A stretch of DNA of 9,030 bases from Sphingomonadaceae bacterium (GCA_016742125.1 JACVCM010000024.1:28483-37512); one strand, 5' to 3'. Shown: positions 1 to 7,567, counted from the first letter of the stretch. Numbers and translations are program-made. The notes: generated from the sequence alone by a model not told the origin.

Positions 1-38
1 TTCGCCCCCCCCCCGGATCGATGCGGGCCCAGGGAAAG
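1..38. other. Uncharacterised stretch after gspE, with a C10/G10 homopolymer
   Basis: This short edge segment follows the gspE stop codon on the minus strand. It holds a run of ten C (5-14; ten G on the minus strand) and a GGGCCC palindrome. No ATG, GTG or TTG start that could open the next T2SS gene is visible on the minus strand, and there is no hairpin followed by a T-run. In many T2SS operons gspF follows gspE directly, so the downstream gene probably starts just beyond the window. I can assign no function to the segment. Confidence 0.4.
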
Positions 39-1583
39 TCAGGCAGGAAAAATGTCCCCCCGCCGGGAAATGCGGATCGCTTCTTCGGGAGTGGTTTCGC
101 CCGCGCGGACCAGTTTGCGTGCGGCGGCAGAGAGGTTGGGCTGGTTCAGGAAAGCATGGCGCGACAATATCGCTTCATCACCGCCATCGTTGATCAGGCG
201 GCGTAATGCGTCATCGATCCGAACCGCCTCGAATACGCCGATGCGTCCCTGATATCCCGTACCTTTGCATTCCGGGCAACCGGCAGCCTTGTAAACGACC
301 GTACCCCGGTCGAAACCCAGCAGCGAAGCCACACTCCCATCCGCCTGCACCGGCTCGCGGCACGTGCGACACAGCCGCCGCACCAGTCGCTGCGCGATGA
401 CGGCGCGGAGCGTCGACGCCAGAAGGAAGGGTTCGACCTTCATATCGCGCAGACGTGTGATCGCGCCCAGCGCATCGTTGGTGTGTACGGTAGACAGAAC
501 CAGATGCCCCGTCAGCGCCGCCTGCACTGCAATATCGGCGGTTTTGCGATCGCGGGTTTCGCCCACCATGACCACATCGGGATCCTGGCGCAGGATGGCC
601 CGCAGGCCCGCCGCGAAGGTCATTCCGACCTTCGAGTTTACCTGTGTCTGGCCTATACCCTCAACCGCATATTCGACGGGGTCCTCGACAGTCAGGATAT
701 TACGGCTGCCATCGTTCAGTCGCTTGAGACCCGCATAAAGTGTTGTCGTTTTGCCCGATCCGGTCGGACCGGTGACCAGGATGATCCCATTCGGTTCAGC
801 CAGCGCATCGCCTAATATCGTGAGCGCATCATCCGACATGCCAAGGAGGTCGAGGGAAATGCCTGCATTGTCCTTGTCCAGGATACGCATCACCACTCGC
901 TCGCCTGCGCGGCTGGGCAGTGTCGACACACGCACGTCGATCAGCTTTCCGCCCAGCGTAAGGCCAATGCGGCCGTCCTGCGGAATACGCCGCTCGGCGA
1001 TGTCGAGACGCGCCATGACCTTGATACGGCTTACGACAACCGGTGCGACGTTGGCGGGAAGGCGCAGTTTCTCCTGCAATACGCCGTCATTGCGCATCCG
1101 CACGACAAGCCCGGTTTCATAAGGCTCGACATGAATGTCGGAAACGCCCTGCCGGACCGCTTCCGCGATGATGCCATTGATTAGGCGGATAACCGGAGCG
1201 TCATCGGCACTATCAAGCAGATCGTCGGCGCTCGGGAGCATGTCGGACAGCAGATCGCTGTCGCCCGTGCCAATGGATCCGGCCATCTCCGCCGCCGATC
1301 CGTCCATCGCATAATGATCGGACAGATAGCGGTCGAATGTCGCGGCATCTGCCACCTCTACGTCGAAGGGCATTGAGAGGTACCGGCGCACTTCCAGCAG
1401 CATGAGCGGATCGGCCCCTTCGCGCATCGCTACCAGAAGACGGTCTCCCGCTTCGCGGCGCAGCACAAGCCCATGCCTTTTTGCAAAAGCGTAAGGGAGG
1501 TCGACCGGCGGCAGCGAAATCGCAGGGGCGGCAGCATCGGCGGCGGCTTCGGAAACAATTTTCTCGCCGCGGCCGATTTTCAT
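39..1583 (-). CDS. gspE: Type II secretion system ATPase GspE
   Basis: Cytoplasmic hexameric ATPase that powers pseudopilus assembly in type II secretion, docking on the inner-membrane platform (GspL/GspF). The 514-residue protein is a normal family length. A short N-terminal N1E-like domain (about 25-95) is followed by an acidic linker (about 100-128), then the N2E and RecA-like domains. Visible motifs: Walker A GPTGSGKT (272-279), Asp box ILTVEDPVEY (296-305), Walker B with DPDVVMVGE (334-342), and His box TGHLVLSTVHTND (358-370). The zinc-binding tetracysteine is CRTC (405-408) and CPEC (436-439), followed by GTGYQGRIGVFE. All key residues are present, so the enzyme should be active. The ATG overlaps the gspD stop in ATGA and has a GGAGG six bases upstream. 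The tetracysteine and T2SS neighbours favour GspE over PilB of type IV pili. Confidence 0.97.
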   Translation of the reverse strand: MKIGRGEKIVSEAAADAAAPAISLPPVDLPYAFAKRHGLVLRREAGDRLLVAMREGADPLMLLEVRRYLSMPFDVEVADAATFDRYLSDHYAMDGSAAEMAGSIGTGDSDLLSDMLPSADDLLDSADDAPVIRLINGIIAEAVRQGVSDIHVEPYETGLVVRMRNDGVLQEKLRLPANVAPVVVSRIKVMARLDIAERRIPQDGRIGLTLGGKLIDVRVSTLPSRAGERVVMRILDKDNAGISLDLLGMSDDALTILGDALAEPNGIILVTGPTGSGKTTTLYAGLKRLNDGSRNILTVEDPVEYAVEGIGQTQVNSKVGMTFAAGLRAILRQDPDVVMVGETRDRKTADIAVQAALTGHLVLSTVHTNDALGAITRLRDMKVEPFLLASTLRAVIAQRLVRRLCRTCREPVQADGSVASLLGFDRGTVVYKAAGCPECKGTGYQGRIGVFEAVRIDDALRRLINDGGDEAILSRHAFLNQPNLSAAARKLVRAGETTPEEAIRISRRGDIFPA

Positions 1584-3781
1584 GGCTGGCCTCCATTTGT
1601 GGTGGAAACCGCGCTCGGTGGCACCTCGATGGGCTGCACCGGTTCCGCAGCCGGTCGCTCCAGCCTGCCGGTGGCGCCGATCAATGTGTCGTTGGGCCCA
1701 ACTGCCGGTGCAACCGGGGGCGTTGCCCCCATATAGTCGCGCAGCAATTCATCGATGCTGGGTTCGATATCGGGGTTTCGCGCCAATTGCATCCCGCGTA
1801 CATAATCATAACGACGCGCCGTCATGGCGTCGCCATCGGCACGGTTACGCAAGATTGTCGGCCGGATGAAAACCATCAAATTGGTCTTCGTCCGGCTGCG
1901 GCTGCGCGATTTGAACAGTTCGCCAATCAAGGGGATGTCGCTGAGCAGCGGTATTCGCTCTATGGTCCGCCGTTCATCATCGTTGAGCAATCCGCCGATA
2001 GCCAGCAATTGGCCGTCACCGACGGTCAGCGTCGTTTCAAACTCACGCTTGTTGAGAATGAGATCGCTTGAGCGTGAAGATACCGGCCCGGCGACGCTCG
2101 ATACCTCCTGTTTCAGGAATAGTTTGACGTCACCTTGCGCGTTAACCTGGGGTGTCACCTCAAGCTTGATACCCACTTCCTGACGCTGGACGGTCCGAAA
2201 TGCATTTTCGAAATTTGCCGACAATTGTTCGCCTGTGCTGACCGGCACTTCCTGGCCAACAAGGAACTTGGCCTTCTGATTGTTCAGCGTCACTATATGC
2301 GGAGTGGCAAGCAGGTTCGATTCAGTGTCGGCCGCGATCGCATTGATAATCGTACCAAAAACCGCATTCTTGCCGATATCCAGCGCGAAACCGCCGAAAC
2401 CGCCTGTCGCACTCAAAATCGATGCCGCCGCTGCTTCCTGAAGACTGTCGCCCAATGCACTGCTGACAGTGGTGGTAGTCGTAGTCCCGTTGACGGTCGT
2501 GGTTTCACGTGTCAGTTCCTCGGCGCCGATCGCGCCGGCAATGGTCAAGATGTTGGGCGTCGCGTTGGAATAGTTGGTCGCTGCAAAAGGCAGGTTTTCG
2601 CCACCAACAAGAAATTGCACGCCAAGCCGTTTTGCTGCTTCATTGCCGATTTCGACAACGATGGCTTCGACAAGTACTTGCTCCGGCCGGCTGTCAAGCT
2701 GACGGATGAGCTCGCCCAAAGTGCGCTGCATTTCGGGGTTCGCTGCGACGATCAGCGCATTTGTGCCTTCATATCGCGTAACCACCACCGGGCCGCGACC
2801 ACCGATGCCATTTATGCCCGAACCGGATGACGCTGCGACGACAGGGGATGGTACCGGCGCCGGTGAACCTCCGGTCTGCGCTCCCCCATTTGCCTGTGCT
2901 GCGGCAACTGGAGGCAATTCTGCACCTTGTGCGCCATTGCCTTGCCCACCGATCAGGGATTGCACGGTTTCGAGAAGGGTTTCTGCATTGGCATGTTCGA
3001 GACGATAAACACGTATTTCGGCACCCGACTGCGCGCGGGCATCGAGCTGCTTCGCCATCGCGGCAAAGCGTGCGACCGAAGTCGGGTCGCCGCGCAATGC
3101 AATAGCGTTGCTGCTGTCGATTGCCGCCACCGAGACTGGTGATCGTCCGCCCTCGCCACCACCTTGTCCCGCCAGACCCTGCAACGCCGAAGCGATTTCG
3201 CGCGCGCCGGCATTGTCGAGCGTGACGATCTGCGTTGCGGCGCTGTCGCGGTCGATCTGCCTGACAAGTTCGCGGATTCGGCGGATATTGTCGGCATAGT
3301 CGGCAACAACCAAGCTGTTGGCATTGCGGTTGGCCGTGATAGAGCCTTCGCGGCTGACCAGCGGGCGCAGGGTTTCCACGGCCGTGGTTGCGTCGATCGA
3401 ACGCAGCCGAAAAACTTCGGTGACAAACTGGCTTGGCGCGGCAGCCCGACTGCCAACACGACTTGGCTGCGTGGCCGCACCATCCGACGGCTGAATCCGA
3501 TAACCTCCGCCGCGCATCGGAATGGCCACCAATCCGTTGGCGCGCAGGGTGGACAGGAACACCTCAAAATATTCGGAACGCGACAGTGGCCGGTCGGTGA
3601 CGACAGAGACCTTTCCGCTCACTCGCCCATCGACAATGAAGGTCTGCCCGGTCACGCGCGCTGCGTCCTGCACAAAAGCCCGGATATCGGCATCGCGGAC
3701 ATTCAGGCTGTGCTGCGCGGCCAGCGGCTCGGCAAAGACGAGCGCGGTGGATGCCAGCAATATGGTAAGTTTACGGATCAC
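1580..3781 (-). CDS. gspD: Type II secretion system secretin GspD
   Basis: Outer-membrane secretin: a multimeric gated channel through which folded periplasmic proteins leave the cell. The 733-residue precursor starts with a signal peptide (about 1-22, ending LAAQ). Domains in order: N0 (about 24-96), N1 (118-178), N2 (182-248), N3 (254-365) with a Gly/Ala/Pro-rich insert at about 278-330, then the secretin beta-domain (about 366-645). Secretin hallmarks are TPHIVTLNNQKAKFLVGQEVP (from 493), VGIKLEVTPQVN (536-547) and IPLLSDIPLIGELFK (610-624). A threonine-rich segment (427-439) lies in the secretin domain before the conserved core. The proline-rich tail (about 685-733) occupies the place of the pilotin-binding S-domain, but I see no recognisable S-domain motif. 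The start is GTG, overlapping the gspC stop (GTGA). The upstream ribosome site is weak, so translation probably depends on coupling to gspC. Confidence 0.97.
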   Translation of the reverse strand: MIRKLTILLASTALVFAEPLAAQHSLNVRDADIRAFVQDAARVTGQTFIVDGRVSGKVSVVTDRPLSRSEYFEVFLSTLRANGLVAIPMRGGGYRIQPSDGAATQPSRVGSRAAAPSQFVTEVFRLRSIDATTAVETLRPLVSREGSITANRNANSLVVADYADNIRRIRELVRQIDRDSAATQIVTLDNAGAREIASALQGLAGQGGGEGGRSPVSVAAIDSSNAIALRGDPTSVARFAAMAKQLDARAQSGAEIRVYRLEHANAETLLETVQSLIGGQGNGAQGAELPPVAAAQANGGAQTGGSPAPVPSPVVAASSGSGINGIGGRGPVVVTRYEGTNALIVAANPEMQRTLGELIRQLDSRPEQVLVEAIVVEIGNEAAKRLGVQFLVGGENLPFAATNYSNATPNILTIAGAIGAEELTRETTTVNGTTTTTTVSSALGDSLQEAAAASILSATGGFGGFALDIGKNAVFGTIINAIAADTESNLLATPHIVTLNNQKAKFLVGQEVPVSTGEQLSANFENAFRTVQRQEVGIKLEVTPQVNAQGDVKLFLKQEVSSVAGPVSSRSSDLILNKREFETTLTVGDGQLLAIGGLLNDDERRTIERIPLLSDIPLIGELFKSRSRSRTKTNLMVFIRPTILRNRADGDAMTARRYDYVRGMQLARNPDIEPSIDELLRDYMGATPPVAPAVGPNDTLIGATGRLERPAAEPVQPIEVPPSAVSTTNGGQP
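1590..1594 (-). promoter_or_regulatory. Ribosome binding site of gspE
   Basis: GGAGG on the minus strand ends six bases before the gspE ATG at 1583. It lies inside the last codons of gspD, so gspE has its own good ribosome site as well as the ATGA overlap. This supports the chosen start. Confidence 0.8.
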
Positions 3782-4593
3782 GGCTGTTCCAGATTCAGTG
3801 CAATGGGTACCTTGGACCCACCGCGTTCGACTTCGACGCTGAGGCGGGCACCCGGGCGGAGTTGGGAAGCTATGTCTGCGGCTGACGACACCGGCCGACC
3901 GTTAATCGCGACCACGACGTCACCCGGTTGAAAGCCAGCGGTGCGAAGCATTGTGCCATCGTCGCGCGGTTGCAGCACCAGACCGGTGACCCTACCCCCT
4001 TCGTTGCGCGGCGCAAAGCCAATGGATTTTTGCAGATTTTCGGCGTTCAGACCGCCAGTAGTCGCCATCGCAGGCTCACCAGGATTGTTGCCGGGATTCA
4101 CCGTTTCAGCGGGAACCGACTGGTCGAGATAGAGCGATTCCTTCACACCGCCGCGCGACAATATGACATGATCGAACGCGACCGCGTCGAGCGTGACACC
4201 GGGCGCGACTTCTTCGCCGATGGCATAGCTGTTCTGGACACCATCCTCGCCCGCAATGATTGCCGAACCTCCACCCGAACTGGCGTTGCTGCGAATGCCG
4301 AAAAGTGTCAGGTTCAGGTTGGTTACATTGCCAGTGGCGCTATCTGTCGCGTCGCTGCGAAAAAATGGATCGAAGCCGGCAAACAGCGCCGCCCTGGCCG
4401 ATTGCGGGACGATATTGACCTCTGCCTTGCGCCAGTCGCCCAACGGCCCAACCGGTGTCACGATTGTCCAGCATAGACGGGCGACCTGGATCGCCAGCAA
4501 TACCGCCAAAATCCCGATCGCAAGATTAGCAAGCGGAACGGAGCGTAATCGGCGCGACTGCAACCTTACCCTGTCCGTCAGCGAAATTCCCAC
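3778..4593 (-). CDS. gspC: Type II secretion inner-membrane linker protein GspC (PDZ type)
   Basis: Bitopic inner-membrane protein that connects the T2SS platform to the periplasmic domains of secretin GspD and helps select substrates. In the 271 residues: a basic cytoplasmic N-terminus (1-20), one transmembrane helix (about 21-44), the homology-region domain that contacts GspD N0 (about 62-158, including NLTLFGIRSN and AIIAGEDGVQNSYAIGEEV), a Pro/Gly/Asn-rich linker (about 160-182) and a C-terminal PDZ domain (about 185-268, with GFQPGDVVVAINGRPV). The PDZ form is the Klebsiella/Erwinia type rather than the coiled-coil XcpP type. The start is GTG; reading further upstream gives no ATG, GTG or TTG before an in-frame TAG at 4630-4632, and a GGGGGA lies five bases before it. 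Its stop overlaps the gspD start. It is the first gene of the T2SS operon. Confidence 0.94.
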   Translation of the reverse strand: MGISLTDRVRLQSRRLRSVPLANLAIGILAVLLAIQVARLCWTIVTPVGPLGDWRKAEVNIVPQSARAALFAGFDPFFRSDATDSATGNVTNLNLTLFGIRSNASSGGGSAIIAGEDGVQNSYAIGEEVAPGVTLDAVAFDHVILSRGGVKESLYLDQSVPAETVNPGNNPGEPAMATTGGLNAENLQKSIGFAPRNEGGRVTGLVLQPRDDGTMLRTAGFQPGDVVVAINGRPVSSAADIASQLRPGARLSVEVERGGSKVPIALNLEQP

Positions 4594-4597
4594 ATCG

Positions 4598-4603
4598 TCC
4601 CCC
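4598..4603 (-). promoter_or_regulatory. Ribosome binding site deciding the GTG start of gspC
   Basis: A GGGGGA on the minus strand lies five bases before the GTG at 4593. A closer-looking ATG at 4595 is in another frame and meets a stop after five codons. The site therefore supports GTG as the true start. Confidence 0.55.
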
Positions 4604-4642
4604 GATGATTCTGCAAATCGAATGTGGGGCTAGGGTCCGCCC

Positions 4643-4682
4643 ATGACTCGCGAATGACGCTATTATGACATATTGATGACGC
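4643..4682 (-). promoter_or_regulatory. Four-unit tandem operator resembling a Pho box (predicted PhoB site)
   Basis: On the coding strand of gspC the pentamer GTCAT occurs four times, at 4676-4680, 4665-4669, 4654-4658 and 4643-4647, with an exact 11-base period. The extended heptamers are GCGTCAT, ATGTCAT, GCGTCAT and GAGTCAT, each matching 5-6 of 7 positions of the Pho-box unit CTGTCAT. The 4-base spacers are CAAT, AATA and TCGC, the first two A/T-rich as in classical Pho boxes. PhoB binds head-to-tail as dimers on 11-base direct repeats, so the array would hold two dimers. Orientation matches transcription of gspC. Other OmpR/PhoB-family regulators also use tandem direct repeats, so the regulator's identity is inferred. 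The geometry itself is directly visible. Confidence 0.68.
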
Positions 4683-4689
4683 GCTGCAA
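4662..4689 (-). promoter_or_regulatory. Candidate promoter of the gspCDE operon
   Basis: On the minus strand a -35-like TTGCAG (4684-4689) and a -10-like CATAAT (4662-4667) are separated by 16 bases. Transcription would start near 4655, leaving a leader of about 60 bases before gspC. The -10 overlaps the second repeat of the GTCAT array. If PhoB instead activates in the classical way, the array would replace the -35 and the -10 would lie further downstream; the only candidate there, CCTAGC near 4629-4634, is poor. Which arrangement is used cannot be decided from sequence. Confidence 0.45.
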
Positions 4690-4709
4690 TCCGCTCGCCA
4701 ATCGCTGAC

Positions 4710-4747
4710 AAAAATGACGGCGGCACGTCGGATGGACATGCCGCCGT
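4710..4747 (-). terminator. Rho-independent terminator after the TonB-dependent receptor gene
   Basis: A perfect 9-base-pair stem (4717-4725 with 4739-4747) encloses a 13-base loop. On the minus strand it is followed by CA and then five T (4710-4714). It lies 23 bases after the receptor stop codon and there is no T-run on the other side, so it acts in the minus direction only. It separates the receptor unit from the gspCDE operon. Confidence 0.88.
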
Positions 4748-4769
4748 GAGTGGGGGGCTGTAAAGATTT

Positions 4770-7505
4770 CTAGAAGTTGATCTCGACGCCAACCGACGCG
4801 CTGATCCCCTGCTTGTAGCGGTTATAGAAAACGATGTTATCGCCGCTCTCCTGGAACTCCTGATATTTGGTGTTTGTCAGGTTGCGAACTTCGAACTTCA
4901 GCTCTGCTTCCTTGCCCCAGACGGTGAAACCTTCACGCGCCACGAAGTCGAGCTGGAAGCCCGGCTTTTCCTTGATGTCGGGCTGTCCCGATGCGCCGCG
5001 GCTGGTGACGCGTTCGCTTGCATAGGTAAGCAGAAGCGTCTGCTGCGAAAGCCGTTCCGTATCCTCCAGACCAAGCTGCAGGTTGACGAGGTGGTCGGAT
5101 TGCCCCGTCAGCGGCGAACCGTCGGTGAAAAAGTCGAGCGCACTGGTCGAGGCAGCGCCGAACACCGCAACCGGATCGCCAGCTTTCACGCTTATCTTCG
5201 ACTTGGTGTAAGTGTAGTTGGCGATAACCACCGCCCGGCGGGTCGAGAAAAAGCCGCCGTCGCTAAGCCCCGATAGATCGAAATATTTCTGCGTCTCGAT
5301 TTCGCCGCCATAAAGGTCGGCCTTCGGTGCGTTGGCGAAGCTGGTGACTACCGAGTTCTGGTCAAAGCTTGAAAAGGCTTCAATCGGCTTGTCGATCCGC
5401 TTGAAGAAACCGGCGACAGTCAGACGCTGGTCGCGGTCGAAATACCATTCGTAACGCGCTTCAGCATTGATAAGTTCGCTGTCGGTGAGCAACGGGTTGC
5501 CGCGAAACAGCCGGTTCGATTCGGGATCATAGAAATTCTGGAAAATCAGTTCGCGAAATTGCGGCCGCGCGATGGTTTTCGATCCGCTGACGCGAAACTT
5601 CATCCGATCGTTTATGTCCCAGGTCAGCGTCGCCGCCGGCAGGAAATAATCATTGTTGAGCTCCGTCGTCGCGTTTGAAATGACCTGGTTGGCGAAAACG
5701 GGAACAATCTCAACCGATTGCTTTGCCGCTTCATAGCGAAAGCCGATATTGAGGCTGATTTCGGGGGTAATGAATGCCTGCGCCTGCATGTAGGTCGCAT
5801 TGGTCAGCAGCCGCGCGTCGAAAACCGGGTTGGATTCGTCCGTGTCGATCAGCGAGATATCATAGAAATCAATAACATCTGGCTGAAGCAGGAAATCGGG
5901 CCGGAATAGCGCGACGGCTGTGGGGAAGGTGCTGGGCGCGGTGAACAGGAAATTGCGCCGTTCAACGCGCCGGGTCGCCTCGCTATAGGCATAGCCGAAG
6001 GTCGTGGTGATGTCTGGTGTGACTTTCACTGAAAGGTCGATACCGCCTGACCACAGATTCTCGTTCAGATAGCTGTAGGTTACCGATGCACTGCCTTGCT
6101 GCCCGTTGTTCAGCCGGTTGATGAAGAAATTGCCATAAGGGTCCGATGCTATATTGCTGCGAAAATATTCGAAGCTGAATTCATCGGGCGCCTCGCGCTT
6201 TGAATTTGCATAGCCTACGCGGGTGCTAAGGTTGATGTCCGGAGATAGCTTGAACTCACCGACAAATTGCGAATTGACCAGTTGCCGCTCGTACCACGCA
6301 GTATCCTGCTGCTGCAGCGTCGCGCTCGGCGACAGCGACTGGCGCGTTCCCTCGCCGAGACGCGCCTGTTTCAAAGTGTCGCGGATGAAGACATTGGTCC
6401 AGCGGATTTTCTGCTCGCCTGCTTCGATACCGAAGCCCACCAGGCTGTTCACGACGATACGATTGTCGGTAATGACCCGCCGGAAATCATTTTCAAGCTG
6501 CGAAAGATCAAGCGTCGAGGCGGTCTGCTGGATGGTGTCGCGCGTGCGCCATTTATTGCTGAAGCCTGCTGTAGCAATAATCCCCATTGTCGCGTCGTCG
6601 CCAATGTCGAAGGTGGTGCCTCCGCTGATGCTGAGCGAGCCGTTGGGCGGCAGATTCCTGTTACGCTGGACAATTGCATTGCGACCTGTAACGAGCTGGC
6701 TCGCTATCGCCTGCGTATCGACAAGGCCGGAGCTGATGGGGGTTGCACCGCGACGGGTATAGGCGCGCAGCAACGGCTGAAGATCCCGATTGCCGTTATC
6801 GAAACCGCTCCAATCCTGCGAGCTACCATAATAAGTGTAGCCAAGCTGGTTGGTGGTTTCGCCATTGATACCGATATCGCCGCCAATCGTCAGGAAATTT
6901 TCGCGCGGGATGGCCTTGGTCGTCAGGTTGATGACCCCGCCACCGAATTCGCCGGGAAAGTTTGCGGAATAGGTCTTCTGCACAAGCGATGACGCGATGA
7001 CGCTGGTTGGGAATAGTTCCAGCGGAACAACGCGCTTCAAAGGTTCGGGACTTGGCAGCGGCGAACCGTTGAGCAGGGCCAGCGAATAGCGGTCGCCGAG
7101 GCCACGGACATAGACGAAACCGCCGCCTACGACCGACAGGCCAGTCACGCGGGCGAGAGCACCCGCGATGTCACCCTCGCCGGTGCGCTCGATGTCCGCA
7201 CTCGACAGCACGGAAACGACCTGCGGCGCATTTTTAGAAATATTGCGGTCGATATAGCCGCGCACGACGATTTCATCGCCCCCGGGAATGGAAACATCGA
7301 CTTGTTCTTCTTCGGGAGCTGCTGCTTCGTCGGCTTGATCCGACAGACCGTCCGCATTCTCGGCTTCCGAAACGGCCTGATCCGGGCCCTGCGGCTCAGT
7401 CGCTTCGGCCTGCTCCGGCTCTGCATTTTGCGCCAGCGCCGTCGAAGGCGCGACGAGCGCTGACGTCAAAAGCAACAGGCTGATTGCCCCCAATGGCTTT
7501 AACAT
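4770..7505 (-). CDS. TonB-dependent outer-membrane receptor
   Basis: Outer-membrane beta-barrel transporter driven by TonB-ExbB-ExbD; the substrate is not shown by sequence. From the chosen ATG the protein has 911 residues. It has a signal peptide (1-25, ending ALA), an acidic Glu/Ala/Gln-rich periplasmic extension (about 27-75) and a likely TonB box DEIVVRG (77-83). The plug domain (about 90-200) contains VYVRGLGDRY (131-140) and NFPGEFGGGVINLTTK (182-197). A barrel of roughly 700 residues follows, ending in the sorting signal SVGVEINF with terminal Phe. A GTG at 7565 would add 20 residues, but it lies inside a terminator stem and puts a non-signal sequence before the leader. The ATG at 7505 has AAGGGA at six-base spacing. 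The ATG at 7511 is possible but too close to that site. The gene follows the secreted-protein gene and precedes the T2SS operon. Sequence style resembles large sphingomonad/Caulobacter receptors rather than siderophore receptors, but the ligand is unknown. Confidence 0.94.
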   Translation of the reverse strand: MLKPLGAISLLLLTSALVAPSTALAQNAEPEQAEATEPQGPDQAVSEAENADGLSDQADEAAAPEEEQVDVSIPGGDEIVVRGYIDRNISKNAPQVVSVLSSADIERTGEGDIAGALARVTGLSVVGGGFVYVRGLGDRYSLALLNGSPLPSPEPLKRVVPLELFPTSVIASSLVQKTYSANFPGEFGGGVINLTTKAIPRENFLTIGGDIGINGETTNQLGYTYYGSSQDWSGFDNGNRDLQPLLRAYTRRGATPISSGLVDTQAIASQLVTGRNAIVQRNRNLPPNGSLSISGGTTFDIGDDATMGIIATAGFSNKWRTRDTIQQTASTLDLSQLENDFRRVITDNRIVVNSLVGFGIEAGEQKIRWTNVFIRDTLKQARLGEGTRQSLSPSATLQQQDTAWYERQLVNSQFVGEFKLSPDINLSTRVGYANSKREAPDEFSFEYFRSNIASDPYGNFFINRLNNGQQGSASVTYSYLNENLWSGGIDLSVKVTPDITTTFGYAYSEATRRVERRNFLFTAPSTFPTAVALFRPDFLLQPDVIDFYDISLIDTDESNPVFDARLLTNATYMQAQAFITPEISLNIGFRYEAAKQSVEIVPVFANQVISNATTELNNDYFLPAATLTWDINDRMKFRVSGSKTIARPQFRELIFQNFYDPESNRLFRGNPLLTDSELINAEARYEWYFDRDQRLTVAGFFKRIDKPIEAFSSFDQNSVVTSFANAPKADLYGGEIETQKYFDLSGLSDGGFFSTRRAVVIANYTYTKSKISVKAGDPVAVFGAASTSALDFFTDGSPLTGQSDHLVNLQLGLEDTERLSQQTLLLTYASERVTSRGASGQPDIKEKPGFQLDFVAREGFTVWGKEAELKFEVRNLTNTKYQEFQESGDNIVFYNRYKQGISASVGVEINF

Positions 7506-7511
7506 TTTCAT

Positions 7512-7517
7512 TCCCTT
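7512..7517 (-). promoter_or_regulatory. Ribosome binding site deciding the receptor start
   Basis: AAGGGA on the minus strand lies six bases before the ATG at 7505 and directly abuts the ATG at 7511. Spacing favours 7505. It lies just after the T-run of the intercistronic terminator, so transcripts that read through carry a free ribosome site. Confidence 0.7.
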
Positions 7518-7526
7518 TTTATCTTC

Positions 7527-7567
7527 AAAAAAGGGTGGGGTGCATGGCCATGGCCTGCACCCCACCC
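7527..7567 (-). terminator. Strong intercistronic Rho-independent terminator/attenuator
   Basis: A perfect 12-base-pair, GC-rich stem (7533-7544 with 7556-7567) encloses an 11-base loop and is followed on the minus strand by six T (7527-7532). It starts 16 bases after the stop of the secreted-protein gene and ends 21 bases before the receptor start. No promoter fits in the remaining gap, so receptor expression must rely on readthrough or on a promoter inside the upstream gene. This would give much more secreted protein than receptor. The loop holds a GGCCATGGCC palindrome, probably incidental. Confidence 0.92.

Noticed and set aside
3164..3931. Plus-strand open frame of 255 codons opposite gspD and gspC
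   Set aside because: It is antisense to well-conserved genes, has no recognisable domain, and reads as a high-GC shadow frame. The same applies to plus-strand frames at 2135-2830, 6267-6992 and 7971-8720.
4706..4718. A fifth GTCAT next to a GTCA near the terminator as another Pho box
   Set aside because: The two copies are 9 bases apart, not 11, they are 38 bases out of phase with the array, and the first is explained by the terminator stem and T-run.
4526..4792. Minus-strand open frame of 88 codons across the gspC/receptor gap
   Set aside because: It overlaps the start of gspC, the operator array and the terminator, and its translation has no domain or signal character.
7546..7555. GGCCATGGCC palindrome as a regulator site
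   Set aside because: It is the loop of the terminator hairpin; a single short palindrome there is not evidence of protein binding.
7506..7565. GTG at 7565 as an earlier start of the receptor gene, adding 20 residues
   Set aside because: It lies in the stem of the terminator, has no good ribosome site, and would put a Pro/Cys/Lys-containing sequence ahead of a clear signal peptide. ATG at 7505 has a well-spaced AAGGGA.
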